64,000 nucleotides of DNA from Streptomyces fragilis (GCF_003112515.1 NZ_BEVZ01000005.1:476032-540031); one strand, 5' to 3'. Positions 43,988 to 53,312 are shown, counted from the stretch's first letter. The notes: generated by a model from the letters alone, not told the origin. Made by a program: numbers and translations.

Positions 43988-46177
43988 TCAGACCCCGGCC
44001 GGGCCCTGCGACGCGTCCGACAGCACCACCAGCCGCTGCGTCGCCCGGGTCATCGCGACGTAGCGGTCCACCGCGCCCGTGACGCCCTCGCCGAACCGCT
44101 CGGGCTCCACCAGCACCACCAGGTCGAACTCCAGGCCCTTGGCCAGCTCCGGGGTGAGGGAGCGCACCCGGGGGGACTCGGGGAGACCGGGGGCGCCGAT
44201 GACGCAGGCGACGCCGTCCTCGTCGGCGGCCAGCCACTCCTCCAGGACCGCGGGCAGGTCCGCGACCTTCCCGTGCGTGACGGGCACGCCCGAACGCCGC
44301 ACCGAGGTGGGCACGTTGGCGTCCGGGATGGCCGCCCGGACGACCGGCTCGGCCTCCGCCATGACCTCCTCCGGCGTGCGGTAGTTGATGCTCAGCGAGG
44401 CCACCTCGGCACGGTGCAGCCCCACCCGCGCCAGCCGCTCCTGCCAGCTCTCGGTGAAGCCGTGCCGTGCCTGGGCCCGGTCGCCGACCACGGTGAAGCT
44501 GCGGGAGGGGCAGCGCAGGAGCAGCATCTGCCACTCGGCGTCGGTCAGCTCCTGCGCCTCGTCCACCACCACGTGGGCGAACGGACCGGCCAGCGGATCG
44601 GCCGCACGGGACGGCAGCGCCGACTCGTCGACCAGGCTCTCCCTGAGGTCCTCGCCGATCAGCATGGTCACCGCGCCCTCGCCGTCCGGGTCGGCGGCCA
44701 CCACGCTGTCGATGACGCCCGCCATCCGCTCCCGCTCGGCGGCCACCGCCGCCTTCTGCCGCCGCTTGCGCACGGCCGTGCGCGGGTCGCCGAGCCGCTG
44801 CCGCGCCGCGTCCAGCAGCGGCAGGTCGGACAGCGTCCACGCGTCCGGCCTCCGGCGCCGCAGCAGCCGCACCTCGTCGCGGTCCAGCCAGGGGGCGCAC
44901 AGCCGCAGGTAGGCGGGGACCGTCCACAGGTCGCCGACCAGGTCGGCCGCCTCGATCATCGGCCACGCGGCGCTCAGCGCGCCGGTCAGCTCGCCGTCGT
45001 TCGCGAGGGCCCGGCGGAACAGGACGGCGGGGACCTCACCCTTGACGCGGTCCTGGAGCATGGCGACCAGCTCGTCCCAGATCTGCTCGCGGGCCTCGTT
45101 GTGCGGGGTGCCGGGCTCGGCCGCGTCGAAGGCCTCCGCCCAGTCGGCGGCGCTCAGCGTCACCTCGCCCCAGGGCGTGGTCACCGTCAGGGCCTCGGTC
45201 GGCGGCGACTCGTAGAACCGCACCGCCTTCTCGATCGCCCGCACCATCTCCACCGACGACTTCAGCCGGGCGACCTCCGGGTCCGCCTCCGGCACCGCAC
45301 GGGCCCCCTCGGCGACCAGGTCGCGCAGGGTGCAGGTGCGCACGCCCTCCTCGCCGAGGCTGGGCAGCACGTCGGCGACGTAGTTCAGGTACGGCTGGTG
45401 CGGGCCCACGAAGAGCACCCCGCCACGGCGGTGGCCCAGCCGCGGGTCGGAGTACAGCAGGTACGCCGAGCGGTGCAGGGCGACCACGGTCTTGCCGGTG
45501 CCCGGGCCGCCGTCCACCACCAGCGCCCCGCGGGAGCCCGCGCGGATCACCGCGTCCTGGTCGGCCTGGATGGTGGCCAGCACGTCGCGCATCCGCTCCG
45601 AGCGGTGGGCGCCCAGGCTCGCGATGAAGGCCGACTGGTCGTCCAGCGCCGCGTGCCCCTCCGTGAGGCCGCCGGAGGTGAACACCTCGTCCCAGTAGTC
45701 GTCGATCCGGCCGCCCGACCACCGGTAGCGGCGACGGCTGGCCAGCCCCATCGGGTGGGCGTGGGTGGCGGCGAAGAACGGCTCGGCGGCGGGGGAGCGC
45801 CAGTCCAGCAGCAGTCGGCGCCCCGAGCTGTCGGTCAGGCCGAGCCGCCCGACGTAGACCGGCTCCTCGGGTCCGTCGGGGCCCGCCGGCACCATCCGGC
45901 CCAGGCACAGGTCGAGGCCGAAGCGGCGCAGCGCCCGCAGGCGGGCCGAGAGCCGGTGGACCTCCAGGTCGCGCTCCATCGCCTCCCGCCCGGCTCCGCC
46001 GGGCGCCCGCCGCTGGGCGTCGAGCCGGTCGGACAGCTCGGCGATCGCCTGCTCCAGGCTCGCCGCGATGTCGGCGAAGTGGGCCTCGTCGCCGGCGATC
46101 AGCGCGGGGTCGGCCTTGGCGGCCAGCCGCTCGGGCAGGTCGAAGGCGTGGTCGGGCAGGGCAGGGGGGTTCAGCAA
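43988..46177 (-). CDS. helR: HelR/HelD-type RNA polymerase-associated helicase-like protein
   Basis: About 729 residues. UvrD/Rep-like ATPase with an N-terminal coiled-coil arm (AAKADPALIAGDEAHFADIAASLEQAIAELSDRLDA), Walker A GGPGTGKTVVALHRSAYLLY (about 222-241), the inserted HelD-specific region, Walker B HVVVDEAQELTDAEWQML (about 536) and C-terminal YVAMTRATQRLVVL. Actinobacterial HelD-class proteins bind RNA polymerase and remove it from DNA; HelR in S. venezuelae displaces rifamycin. The upstream palindrome at 46255 supports HelR over general HelD. Start: TTG at 46177, ggag 6 nt upstream; no in-frame ATG or GTG fits better. ATPase parts intact. Confidence 0.88.
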   Translation of the reverse strand: MLNPPALPDHAFDLPERLAAKADPALIAGDEAHFADIAASLEQAIAELSDRLDAQRRAPGGAGREAMERDLEVHRLSARLRALRRFGLDLCLGRMVPAGPDGPEEPVYVGRLGLTDSSGRRLLLDWRSPAAEPFFAATHAHPMGLASRRRYRWSGGRIDDYWDEVFTSGGLTEGHAALDDQSAFIASLGAHRSERMRDVLATIQADQDAVIRAGSRGALVVDGGPGTGKTVVALHRSAYLLYSDPRLGHRRGGVLFVGPHQPYLNYVADVLPSLGEEGVRTCTLRDLVAEGARAVPEADPEVARLKSSVEMVRAIEKAVRFYESPPTEALTVTTPWGEVTLSAADWAEAFDAAEPGTPHNEAREQIWDELVAMLQDRVKGEVPAVLFRRALANDGELTGALSAAWPMIEAADLVGDLWTVPAYLRLCAPWLDRDEVRLLRRRRPDAWTLSDLPLLDAARQRLGDPRTAVRKRRQKAAVAAERERMAGVIDSVVAADPDGEGAVTMLIGEDLRESLVDESALPSRAADPLAGPFAHVVVDEAQELTDAEWQMLLLRCPSRSFTVVGDRAQARHGFTESWQERLARVGLHRAEVASLSINYRTPEEVMAEAEPVVRAAIPDANVPTSVRRSGVPVTHGKVADLPAVLEEWLAADEDGVACVIGAPGLPESPRVRSLTPELAKGLEFDLVVLVEPERFGEGVTGAVDRYVAMTRATQRLVVLSDASQGPAGV

Positions 46178-46254
46178 ATCAGCTCCGTAGAAGGTCGCGC
46201 TCGCGGCTCCGCGCCCGTGGACACCGGCGTGGAGGAGCGATTGTGCGGCACCGA

Positions 46255-46277
46255 GGGGGCCTTGCCGCAAGGCCCCC
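46255..46277 (-). promoter_or_regulatory. RAE-like palindrome before helR
   Basis: GGGGGCCTTG (46255-46264), a CCG loop, and its perfect complement (46268-46277). It matches the GGGGC-CTTG-CAAG-GCCCC type rifamycin-associated element (RAE) found before rifamycin-resistance genes. On the gene strand TTGCGG inside it lies 19 nt before CACAAT, a possible -35/-10 pair. Located 78 bp before the TTG. Confidence 0.78.
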
Positions 46278-46340
46278 CTTGCGCTATACCTTAGAAGTGG
46301 CAGGAGGTGCGTCCTCCCTCCGCCCCACTCGACACGTGAA

Positions 46341-46380
46341 CGCGTCGGCCCCACCCGCTGCTGCGGGTGGGGCCGACGCG
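46341..46380 (-). terminator. Terminator of the ABC exporter operon
   Basis: A perfect 17-bp stem (46341-46357 with 46364-46380) and 6-nt loop, immediately after the ABC exporter stop codon at 46401 and before the RAE-like element. It isolates helR from the exporter transcript. Confidence 0.88.
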
Positions 46381-46400
46381 CGTCCCGGCCGGGCGAGCCG

Positions 46401-48329
46401 TCACTCCACCTCGGCGACCGCCTGGGCGAACTGCGCCTGGTACAGGCGGGCGTAGGCGCCGTCGGCCGCCAGCAGCTCCGCGTGGCGGCCCTGCTCGACG
46501 ATCGCGCCGTCCTCCATCACCAGGATGGTGTCCGCGTCGCGGATGGTGGAGAGCCGGTGCGCGATCACGAACGAGGTCCGGCCGTGCGCCAGCTTGGCCA
46601 TCGCCTTCTGGATCAGCACCTCGGTACGGGTGTCGACGGAGCTGGTCGCCTCGTCCAGCACCAGGATCGTCGGGTCGGACAGGAAGGCCCGGGCGATGGT
46701 GATCAGCTGCTTCTCGCCCGCGCTCACCCCCGAGCCCTCGCCGTCGACGACGGTGTCGTAGCCGTCGGGCAGCGTCCGCACGAACCGGTCGGCGTGCGCG
46801 GCCCGCGCCGCCTCCTCGACGTCGCCGCGGGTCACCTCGCCGGGCGCGCCGTAGGCGATGTTCTCCGCGATGGTCCCGCCGAACAGCCAGGTGTCCTGCA
46901 GCACCATGCCGATCGCCGAGCGCAGCTCGTCGCGGGACATGGTCGCCACGTCCACGCCGTCCAGCGTGATCCGCCCGCCCGTGACCTCGTAGAACCGCAT
47001 CAGCAGGTTGACCAGCGTGGTCTTGCCCGCGCCGGTCGGACCGACGATGGCCACCGTGTGCCCCGGCTCCACCGTCAGCGACAGGTCCTCGATCAGCGGC
47101 TTGTCGGGGGCGTAGCGGAACGACACGTGCTCGAAGCCGACACGGCCGCGCAGTTCCTCGGGCCGCACGCCCGGGATCGGGTCCGGCTCCTGCTCCTCGG
47201 CGTCCAGCACCTCGAAGACCCGCTCCGCCGAGGCGACGCCCGACTGCACCAGGTTCGCCATCGAGGCCACCTGCGTCAGCGGCATGGAGAACTGGCGCGA
47301 GTACTGGATGAACGCCTGCACGTCACCGATCGACAGCGAGCCCGAGGCCACCCGCAGACCGCCGACGACCGCCACCAGGACGTAGTTCAGGTTGGAGACG
47401 AACATCATCAGCGGCTGCATCACGCCGCTCATGAACTGCGCCCTGAACCCGGCCTCGTACAGCTCCTCGTTGTGCTCGGCGAACTTCCGGGCCGACTCGT
47501 CCTGCCGGCCGAACACCTTCACCAGCGAGTGGCCGGTGTACATCTCCTCGATGTGCGCGTTCAGCTGCCCCGTCGTGCGCCACTGCGACACGAAGTGCGG
47601 CTGGGACCGCTTGCCGACCCGGGTCGCCACCACGAACGACAGCGGCACCGTCACCAGCGCCACCAGCGCCAGCAGCCAGGACACCCAGAACATCATCACC
47701 AGCACGCCGACGATGGACAGCAACGCGTTCACCAGCTGCCCCATCGACTGCTGCAGCGTCTGCCCCAGGTTGTCGATGTCGTTGGTGACCCGGCTCAGCA
47801 CCTCGCCGCGCTGCCGCTTGTCGAAGTACGACAGCGGCAGCCGGGACAGCTTCGTCTGCACGTCCTCACGCATCCGCAGCATCGTCCGGTTGACCGCCCG
47901 GTTCACCATCCGGGTCGCCACCGCCATCAGCAAACCGGCGGCCAGGAACATGCCGAGCGCCACCAGCAGCACGCCGCCCACGGCCGAGAAGTCGATGCCC
48001 TGGCCCGGGTGGAAGTCCACGCCGCCGAGCATGTCCGCGACGCCGTCCTCGCCGCGGGCCCGCATCGTCTCCAGCACCTGCTCCTTGGAGGCCCCCGCCG
48101 GCATCTGCCGGCCGACGATGCCCGCGAAGACCAGGTCGGTCGCCCGGCCCAGGATCTTCGGCCCGGCCACCGTCAGGCTCACGCTCGCCACCACCGAGAC
48201 GAGCATCACCCACAGCGACACCCGCTCCGGCTTGAACTGCGCCAGCAGCCGCCTGGTCGACCCCTTGAAGTCGATCGACCGGTTCTCCGGGCCCGTCCCG
48301 GCCATCATCCGCCCCGCAGGCCCGGCCAT
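46401..48329 (-). CDS. ABC exporter half-transporter, second subunit
   Basis: 642 residues. Six membrane helices (residues about 25-370) plus nucleotide-binding domain with GPTGAGKTTLVN (Walker A), FRYAPDKPLIEDLSLTVEPG, VSAGEKQLITIARAF (signature, with VSAGEKQ in place of the usual LSGGQ) and ILVLDEATSSVD (Walker B, catalytic Glu present). Pairs with the preceding gene, overlapping by one base (TGATG). Together they form a heterodimeric type IV exporter like BmrCD or MdlAB; substrate unknown. Confidence 0.9.
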   Translation of the reverse strand: MAGPAGRMMAGTGPENRSIDFKGSTRRLLAQFKPERVSLWVMLVSVVASVSLTVAGPKILGRATDLVFAGIVGRQMPAGASKEQVLETMRARGEDGVADMLGGVDFHPGQGIDFSAVGGVLLVALGMFLAAGLLMAVATRMVNRAVNRTMLRMREDVQTKLSRLPLSYFDKRQRGEVLSRVTNDIDNLGQTLQQSMGQLVNALLSIVGVLVMMFWVSWLLALVALVTVPLSFVVATRVGKRSQPHFVSQWRTTGQLNAHIEEMYTGHSLVKVFGRQDESARKFAEHNEELYEAGFRAQFMSGVMQPLMMFVSNLNYVLVAVVGGLRVASGSLSIGDVQAFIQYSRQFSMPLTQVASMANLVQSGVASAERVFEVLDAEEQEPDPIPGVRPEELRGRVGFEHVSFRYAPDKPLIEDLSLTVEPGHTVAIVGPTGAGKTTLVNLLMRFYEVTGGRITLDGVDVATMSRDELRSAIGMVLQDTWLFGGTIAENIAYGAPGEVTRGDVEEAARAAHADRFVRTLPDGYDTVVDGEGSGVSAGEKQLITIARAFLSDPTILVLDEATSSVDTRTEVLIQKAMAKLAHGRTSFVIAHRLSTIRDADTILVMEDGAIVEQGRHAELLAADGAYARLYQAQFAQAVAEVE

Positions 48330-50062
48330 CAGGCTGCCTCCGCTTCCGTCAGCTGGGAGAGCACGATCTCCCGGTAGGTCTCGTTGCCGTCCATCAGCTC
48401 CGCGTGCCGGCCCGTGCCGACCACCCGGCCCTCGTCCAGGACCACGATCCGGTCCGCGTCCCGGATGGTCGAGACGCGCTGCGCCACGATCACCACCGTG
48501 GCGTCCGCCGTCTCCCGGGTCAGCGCAGCACGCAGCGCCGCGTCGGTGGCGTAGTCGAGCGCCGAGAAGGAGTCGTCGAACAGGTAGATCTCCGGCCGCT
48601 GCACCAGGGTCCGGGCGATCGCCAGACGCTGCCGCTGGCCGCCCGAGACGTTGGAGCCGCCCTGCGCGATCGGGGCGTCCAGGCCGCCCTCCAGCGCGGA
48701 GACGAACTCCCTCGCCTGCGCCACCTCCAGCGCGTGCCACAGCTCCTCGTCCGTGGCGTCCGGGTTGCCGTAGCGCAGGTTGGTGGCCACCGTCCCGGCG
48801 AACAGGTACGGCTTCTGCGGGACCAGCGACACCGTCCTGGCCAGCACCCGGGGGTCGATCTCCCGGACGTCCACCCCGTCCACCAGGACCTCGCCCTCGG
48901 TGGCGTCGAACAGCCGGGGCACCAGCCCCAGCAGGGTCGACTTGCCGGAACCGGTCGAACCGATCACCGCCGTGATCTCGCCCGGGCGCGCCGTCAGTTC
49001 GACGCCCTTGAGCACCGGCTCCTCCGCGCCCGGGTACCGGAAGCCGGCCCCGCGCAGCTCCAGCGTCCCGCTGGCCCGCAGCTCGGTCACGCCCGCCACC
49101 GGCGGCACCACGCTGGAGTCGGTCTCCAGGACCTCCTGGATCCGCTCGGCGCAGACCTCGGCCCGCGGGACCATCATGAACATGAAGGTCGCCATCATCA
49201 CGGACATGACGGTCTGCATCAGGTAGGCGAGGAAGGCCGTCAGGTCGCCGATCCCCATGCTGCCCGAGTCGATGCGGTGCGCGCCGAACCAGAGCACCGC
49301 GATGGACGCCAGGTTCACCACCGTCATCACGATCGGGAACATCAGCGCCATCAGGTTGCCGGTGCCGAGCGCGACCTCGGTCAGCTCCTCGTTGGCCTTG
49401 CGGAACCGCTTCTGCTCGTACTCGTCGCGCACGAAGGCCCGGATCACCCGGTTGCCGGTGATCTGCTCGCGCAGCACCCGGTTCACCTGGTCCAGCCGCT
49501 CCTGCATCGTGCGGAACAACGGGCGCAGCGCCCGGATCAGGAAGGTCAGCGCCACCGCCATCACCGGCAGCACCGCCAGCAGGACGCCGGACAGCGGCAC
49601 GTCCAGGCCCAGCGACATGATCACGCCGCCCACGCCCATGATCGGGGCGGACACCATCAGCGTGAACGTCATCAGCGCCAGCATCTGGATCTGCTGGACG
49701 TCGTTGGTGGTGCGGGTGATCAGCGAGGGCGCGCCGAAGCGGCCCACCTCGCGCGCCGAGAAGGACTGCACCCGGTCGAAGACCGCGGCCCGCACGTCAC
49801 GGCCCAGCGCGGCGGCGGTCCGGGCGCCGAAGCGGACCGCGCCGATGTTGCAGACCACCTGCACCAGGGAGATCCCCAGCATCAGGGCGCCGAAGGCCAG
49901 GATGTAGCCGGTGTCGCCCTTCACCACGCCGTTGTCGATGATGTCGGCGTTGAGCGTGGGCAGGTAGAGCGTCGCGCAGGTCTGCAGGAGCTGCAGCACC
50001 ACGACGACGGCGATGGGTTTGCGGTAGGGCCGCAGATGGGCCCTGAGAAGTCGTATGAGCAC
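48329..50062 (-). CDS. ABC exporter half-transporter, first subunit
   Basis: About 577 residues. Six-helix domain, then FRYPGAEEPVLKGVELTARPG, GSTGSGKSTLLGL, NVSGGQRQRLAIARTL (intact signature) and YLFDDSFSALD: the position after Walker B Asp is Asp, not the catalytic Glu, as in the degenerate half of heterodimeric exporters. So ATP would be hydrolysed mainly at the site with the partner's Glu. The GTG at 50062 begins MLIRLLRAHLRPYRK, the usual start; no strong ribosome site is seen and the frame runs open to 50131. Confidence 0.88.
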   Translation of the reverse strand: MLIRLLRAHLRPYRKPIAVVVVLQLLQTCATLYLPTLNADIIDNGVVKGDTGYILAFGALMLGISLVQVVCNIGAVRFGARTAAALGRDVRAAVFDRVQSFSAREVGRFGAPSLITRTTNDVQQIQMLALMTFTLMVSAPIMGVGGVIMSLGLDVPLSGVLLAVLPVMAVALTFLIRALRPLFRTMQERLDQVNRVLREQITGNRVIRAFVRDEYEQKRFRKANEELTEVALGTGNLMALMFPIVMTVVNLASIAVLWFGAHRIDSGSMGIGDLTAFLAYLMQTVMSVMMATFMFMMVPRAEVCAERIQEVLETDSSVVPPVAGVTELRASGTLELRGAGFRYPGAEEPVLKGVELTARPGEITAVIGSTGSGKSTLLGLVPRLFDATEGEVLVDGVDVREIDPRVLARTVSLVPQKPYLFAGTVATNLRYGNPDATDEELWHALEVAQAREFVSALEGGLDAPIAQGGSNVSGGQRQRLAIARTLVQRPEIYLFDDSFSALDYATDAALRAALTRETADATVVIVAQRVSTIRDADRIVVLDEGRVVGTGRHAELMDGNETYREIVLSQLTEAEAA

Positions 50063-50350
50063 GCCGATACTTTCGAGAGGCCGACGAGGAGGAGGCGGGG
50101 TTCGCCGCCGCTGGGCGGGGAGGACCCCCATGCGTCCCTATCGTCGAACACTCCAGTGGTGTTACCTCAAGCCGATTGAGCCAAGCGCGGGCCAAAACGC
50201 GGTCATGGTTCAGCCGTGGGGGTATGTGGAGGGGTGGCCGGGGACCGGCCCGGCGGGACTGCGCCGTGCGGATGACACCGGTCCGCCGGAGCCGCCGCGC
50301 GCCGTCCCCCGCCCGTCCGGCGTGCCAGCCTGAGGCGTCCGTCAGTAGCC

Positions 50351-50378
50351 GCGATCCGCGATCCGCGATCCGCGATCC
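50351..50378. repeat. Four exact heptamer repeats, GCGATCC
   Basis: GCGATCC x4 (50351-50378), 28 bp before the dioxygenase start and inside its 5' leader. The 50063-50405 gap between divergent genes also holds CTCAA/TTGAG (50166-50180); no gene is apparent. Confidence 0.85.
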
Positions 50379-50405
50379 GCGGGACGACAGGTGCCAGGAG
50401 ACAAG

Positions 50406-51293
50406 GTGACCACCATGCCCGCTCCCGCCGGAGAACCGACCCCCTCGCGCATGCCCGCGGCGTTCCTGGGCCACGGAAGTCCCATGAACGCGCTGGAGGC
50501 CAACCGCTACACCGAGGCATGGCGGGCCTTCGGGCGGGCCGTCCCCCGGCCCCGGGCCATCCTCATGATCTCCGCGCACTGGTACATCAACGCGACCGCG
50601 GTGACCGCGATGCCCCGCCCCCGCACCATCCACGACTTCTACGGCTTCCCCCGCGAACTCTTCGACGTCCAGTACCCCGCCCCGGGCATGCCCGGCCTGA
50701 TCGACGAGATCAGCGAAGCCGTCGAACCCACCTGGGTCGGCGCCGACACCGACAGCTGGGGCATCGACCACGGGTCCTGGTCCGTGCTGCTGCACGCCTT
50801 CCCCGACGCGGACATCCCCGTCGTGCAGTTGAGCATCGACGCCGACAAGCCCCTGCAGTACCACCTCGACCTCGGCGCCGGACTCGCCCCCCTGCGCGAC
50901 AGCGGGATCCTGATCATCGCCAGCGGCAACGTCGTCCACAATCTCCGCGGGGTCGACTTCCACCTGCCCGGCACCGGCTTCGACTGGGCCCACCGCTTCG
51001 ACGACAGCGCCCGCGAGATCATGCTCGGCGAGCCGGCCGACTGCGCCCGCCTCCGGGACCACCGGGACTACGGCGTCGCCGTGCCCACTCCCGACCACTT
51101 CATCCCGCTGCTCTACCTCGCCGGACTGGCCGCGGCCGACGGCGGCGGCACCCGCGTGCTCGTCGACGGGTACACCTACGGGTCGCTGTCGATGACCGCC
51201 TACACCCTGGACGCCGACTGCCCGCCTCCCGGTCAGGGCACGGCTGCCGCGGCGCTGCCCGACGGCGTCCCCGCGGACGCCACCAACACCTGA
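50406..51293 (+). CDS. Class III extradiol ring-cleavage dioxygenase (LigB/YgiD type)
   Basis: About 295 residues. The DODA/YgiD-type metal site: FLGHGSPMNALE, MISAHWYINATAV, WGIDHGSWSVLLHAFP (His), ASGNVVHNLR and TPDHFIPLLYLAGLA (His). Oxidises catecholic compounds, opening the ring; the E. coli homologue YgiD acts on DOPA. The GTG at 50406 has aggag 6 nt upstream and continues VTTMPAPAGE; the ATG at 50415 is a weaker option. Confidence 0.9.
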   Translation: MTTMPAPAGEPTPSRMPAAFLGHGSPMNALEANRYTEAWRAFGRAVPRPRAILMISAHWYINATAVTAMPRPRTIHDFYGFPRELFDVQYPAPGMPGLIDEISEAVEPTWVGADTDSWGIDHGSWSVLLHAFPDADIPVVQLSIDADKPLQYHLDLGAGLAPLRDSGILIIASGNVVHNLRGVDFHLPGTGFDWAHRFDDSAREIMLGEPADCARLRDHRDYGVAVPTPDHFIPLLYLAGLAAADGGGTRVLVDGYTYGSLSMTAYTLDADCPPPGQGTAAAALPDGVPADATNT

Positions 51294-51342
51294 TCACTCA
51301 CCCTCGGCGAGGAGCTCCTGCGGCCCGGCAGCGGGCGGCGTA

Positions 51343-52797
51343 TCAGGAGGTGAAGGCGCCCGGGTGGGTCTGTTCGCGGACCGTGGCGTACTGGTGGCGG
51401 ACCGCCTGGCCGACCGGCAGGTCGTCGCCCGGCTCCAGGACCTGCCCCATGGCGCCCTGCCAGGCCGGCGGCCGCTGCGGGTCCAGGGCGCCGCGCGCGA
51501 CGCCCAGCGCCCAGGCGGCCTGCCGGGCCGCGCCCAGCGCCGCGTAGTCGGCCGGCTGCGGCACCACGACCTGCGCCCCGAACAGCGCCGGCGCGATCGC
51601 CCGCACGGCCGGCAGCTCCGCCGCCTGCCCCAGCAGGAAGACCCGCCGCACCTCGACGCCCCGGCCGCGCAACAGGTCCAGGGCGTCGGCGAGGGAGCAC
51701 AGCATGCCTTCGAAGGCGGCCCGCGCCAGGTGCTCCGGCCGCATCGACTCGGTGCGCAGGCCGCTCAGGGTGCCTGCCGCGTTCGGCAGGTTCGGGGTCC
51801 GCTCGCCCTCCAGGTACGGCAGCAGCACCAGCCCGTGCGCGCCGGGGGTCGACTTCAGCGCCAGCTCCGACAGCGCCTCGGGACCCTCGAGGTCCAGCAT
51901 GGCGGCGGTGGCGCGCAGCGCCCGGACCGCGTTGGAGGTGGAGACCGCCGGCAGGTGCATGCCGGTGGCGTCGGCCAGCGAGGTCACCGCCCCGCCGCCG
52001 TCGCCCACCGCCTCCGGGTGCACGGCCATCACCGAGCCGGAGACGCCCAGCGAGACGACCGCGTCGCCGATGCCGACGCCCAGACCGAACGCCGCGGCCA
52101 TCGTCTCCCCGGTCCCGGCCGAGATGAGCAGGCCCTCCGGGGTGGTGCCGGCCGCCTCCCAGGGGGCGAGCACCTCCGGCAGCCCGGCCCGGTGGCCGAG
52201 GGCGAGTTCGACCAGGTCGGGGCGCCAGGTGCCGGTCGCGGCGGACCAGTAGCCGGTCCCGGAGGCGCCGCCGCGGTCCGTGGTGCGGCGGGCGGGGCGG
52301 CCCAGCAGCTGCCAGACCAGCCAGTCGTGCGCCTGCATCAGGAAGGCCGTGCGGTCGGCGTTCTCCGGCTCGGTGCGGCGCAGCCAGCGCAGTTTGGTGA
52401 CGGGCTGCGCGGCCTGCGGCACCAGCCCGACGGCCCGCGCCCACGCCTCACGACCGCCGAACGCGTCCATCAGGTCGGCGGCGGAGGTCTGAGCCCGCCG
52501 GTCGGCCCCGGTCACCGCGGGCCGCACGAGGCCGCCGTTCCCGTCCAGCGGCACCAGGGCGTTGCGCTGCGCCGAGACGCCGATGGCCTGCACGTTCTCC
52601 AGCAGACCGCCGCCCGCCGCCTCGCCCAGGGACCGCAGCCACGCCTGCGGATCGACGTCCGCGGGACGCCCTCCGCCCTCGGCGGGCTCGATCGGATGCG
52701 GAGCGTACCCCTGCCGCAGCACGGCACCGGTCTCCGCGTCACAGACCACGATGCGAGTGGAATCGGACGAACTGTCCAAGCCGGCGACTATCCCCAT
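51343..52797 (-). CDS. xylB: FGGY sugar kinase, xylulokinase-type
   Basis: About 484 residues. FGGY kinase: GIVAGLDSSSDSTRIVVCD (phosphate loop), QAIGVSAQRNALVPLDGNG, KLRWLRRTEPENADRTAFLMQAHDWLVWQLLG, GASGTGYWSAATGTW, SLGVSGSVMAV and VFLLGQAAELPAVRAIAPALFG (where the family has GGGA-S). Phosphorylates D-xylulose, which gives entry to the pentose phosphate path; xylulose is inferred from overall resemblance. ATG at 52797 is the family start. The gene stands alone, no xylA nearby. Confidence 0.85.
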   Translation of the reverse strand: MGIVAGLDSSSDSTRIVVCDAETGAVLRQGYAPHPIEPAEGGGRPADVDPQAWLRSLGEAAGGGLLENVQAIGVSAQRNALVPLDGNGGLVRPAVTGADRRAQTSAADLMDAFGGREAWARAVGLVPQAAQPVTKLRWLRRTEPENADRTAFLMQAHDWLVWQLLGRPARRTTDRGGASGTGYWSAATGTWRPDLVELALGHRAGLPEVLAPWEAAGTTPEGLLISAGTGETMAAAFGLGVGIGDAVVSLGVSGSVMAVHPEAVGDGGGAVTSLADATGMHLPAVSTSNAVRALRATAAMLDLEGPEALSELALKSTPGAHGLVLLPYLEGERTPNLPNAAGTLSGLRTESMRPEHLARAAFEGMLCSLADALDLLRGRGVEVRRVFLLGQAAELPAVRAIAPALFGAQVVVPQPADYAALGAARQAAWALGVARGALDPQRPPAWQGAMGQVLEPGDDLPVGQAVRHQYATVREQTHPGAFTS

Positions 52798-52862
52798 GAG
52801 GGTGATTGTGCACCACGGACGACGCCTCACACCTGGGCGAAGCAGACCGACGGGAACGACAT

Positions 52863-52922
52863 GGACCCGGCGCGGACCCGGCGTGGACCCGGCGTGTCCC
52901 CGCGCGGACCCGGCGCGGACAC
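52863..52922. repeat. 11-bp tandem repeats near xylB promoter
   Basis: GGACCCGGCGC/T at 52863, 52874, 52885, 52906 and a partial copy at 52917; a related unit at 52896. Periods 11, 11, 11, 10, 11. Located between xylB and the YtxH-like gene. Confidence 0.8.
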
Positions 52923-52966
52923 GACCAGGGCCCGTACCGCACGCGGCACGGGCCCGTGGCCGGGTT

Positions 52967-52986
52967 GCCGGGGACCGTGCCCCGGC
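52967..52986 (-). terminator. Stem-loop after the YtxH-like gene
   Basis: GCCGGGG (52967-52973) with CCCCGGC (52980-52986), 6-nt loop, 24 bp after the stop codon on the minus strand. Another 8-bp stem (52928-52935 with 52948-52955) follows. Confidence 0.65.
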
Positions 52987-53009
52987 CCTCGGCCTTGTCG
53001 TGGAGCGGG

Positions 53010-53312
53010 TCAGACGGTGCCGGTTCCCCAGTCGTCCGTGCCGCTCTGGCCGTTCGAGCCGGACCGGCTCCCGCGGACGGACTTCACCCGCTGGGACACC
53101 GAGTCGGGCATCCTGTCGCTCACGGTGTGGTAAGCCTTTCCCGCCACCTGACGGCCCTGCTGGGCCGCGGTCTCCGCGGTGTTGCGCACCGTGGGGTTCT
53201 GCGTGACCTGTCGCGCCTTCGCGACGATCTGTTCGTACCGCTCCCGCCCGGCTTTCGCGCCGAGCACGTAGCCCAGGGCCATACCGGACATGAATGTGAG
53301 CCGGTTCAGCAT
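53010..53312 (-). CDS. YtxH-like small protein
   Basis: About 100 residues. Hydrophobic N-terminus MLNRLTFMSGMALGYVLGAKAGRERYEQIVAKARQ, with the G-Y-V-L-G-A-K-A-G-R-E-R-Y motif typical of YtxH-type proteins, then an Ala/Gln/Arg helical region and a Ser/Gly tail ending DDWGTGTV. Likely membrane-associated, function unknown. ATG at 53312; a second ATG eight codons in is possible. Confidence 0.85.
   Translation of the reverse strand: MLNRLTFMSGMALGYVLGAKAGRERYEQIVAKARQVTQNPTVRNTAETAAQQGRQVAGKAYHTVSDRMPDSVSQRVKSVRGSRSGSNGQSGTDDWGTGTV

Noticed and set aside
46178..46254. A longer helR reading frame reaching 46354
   Set aside because: It would read straight through the RAE-like palindrome and lacks a start codon with a ribosome site; TTG at 46177 with ggag fits the family.
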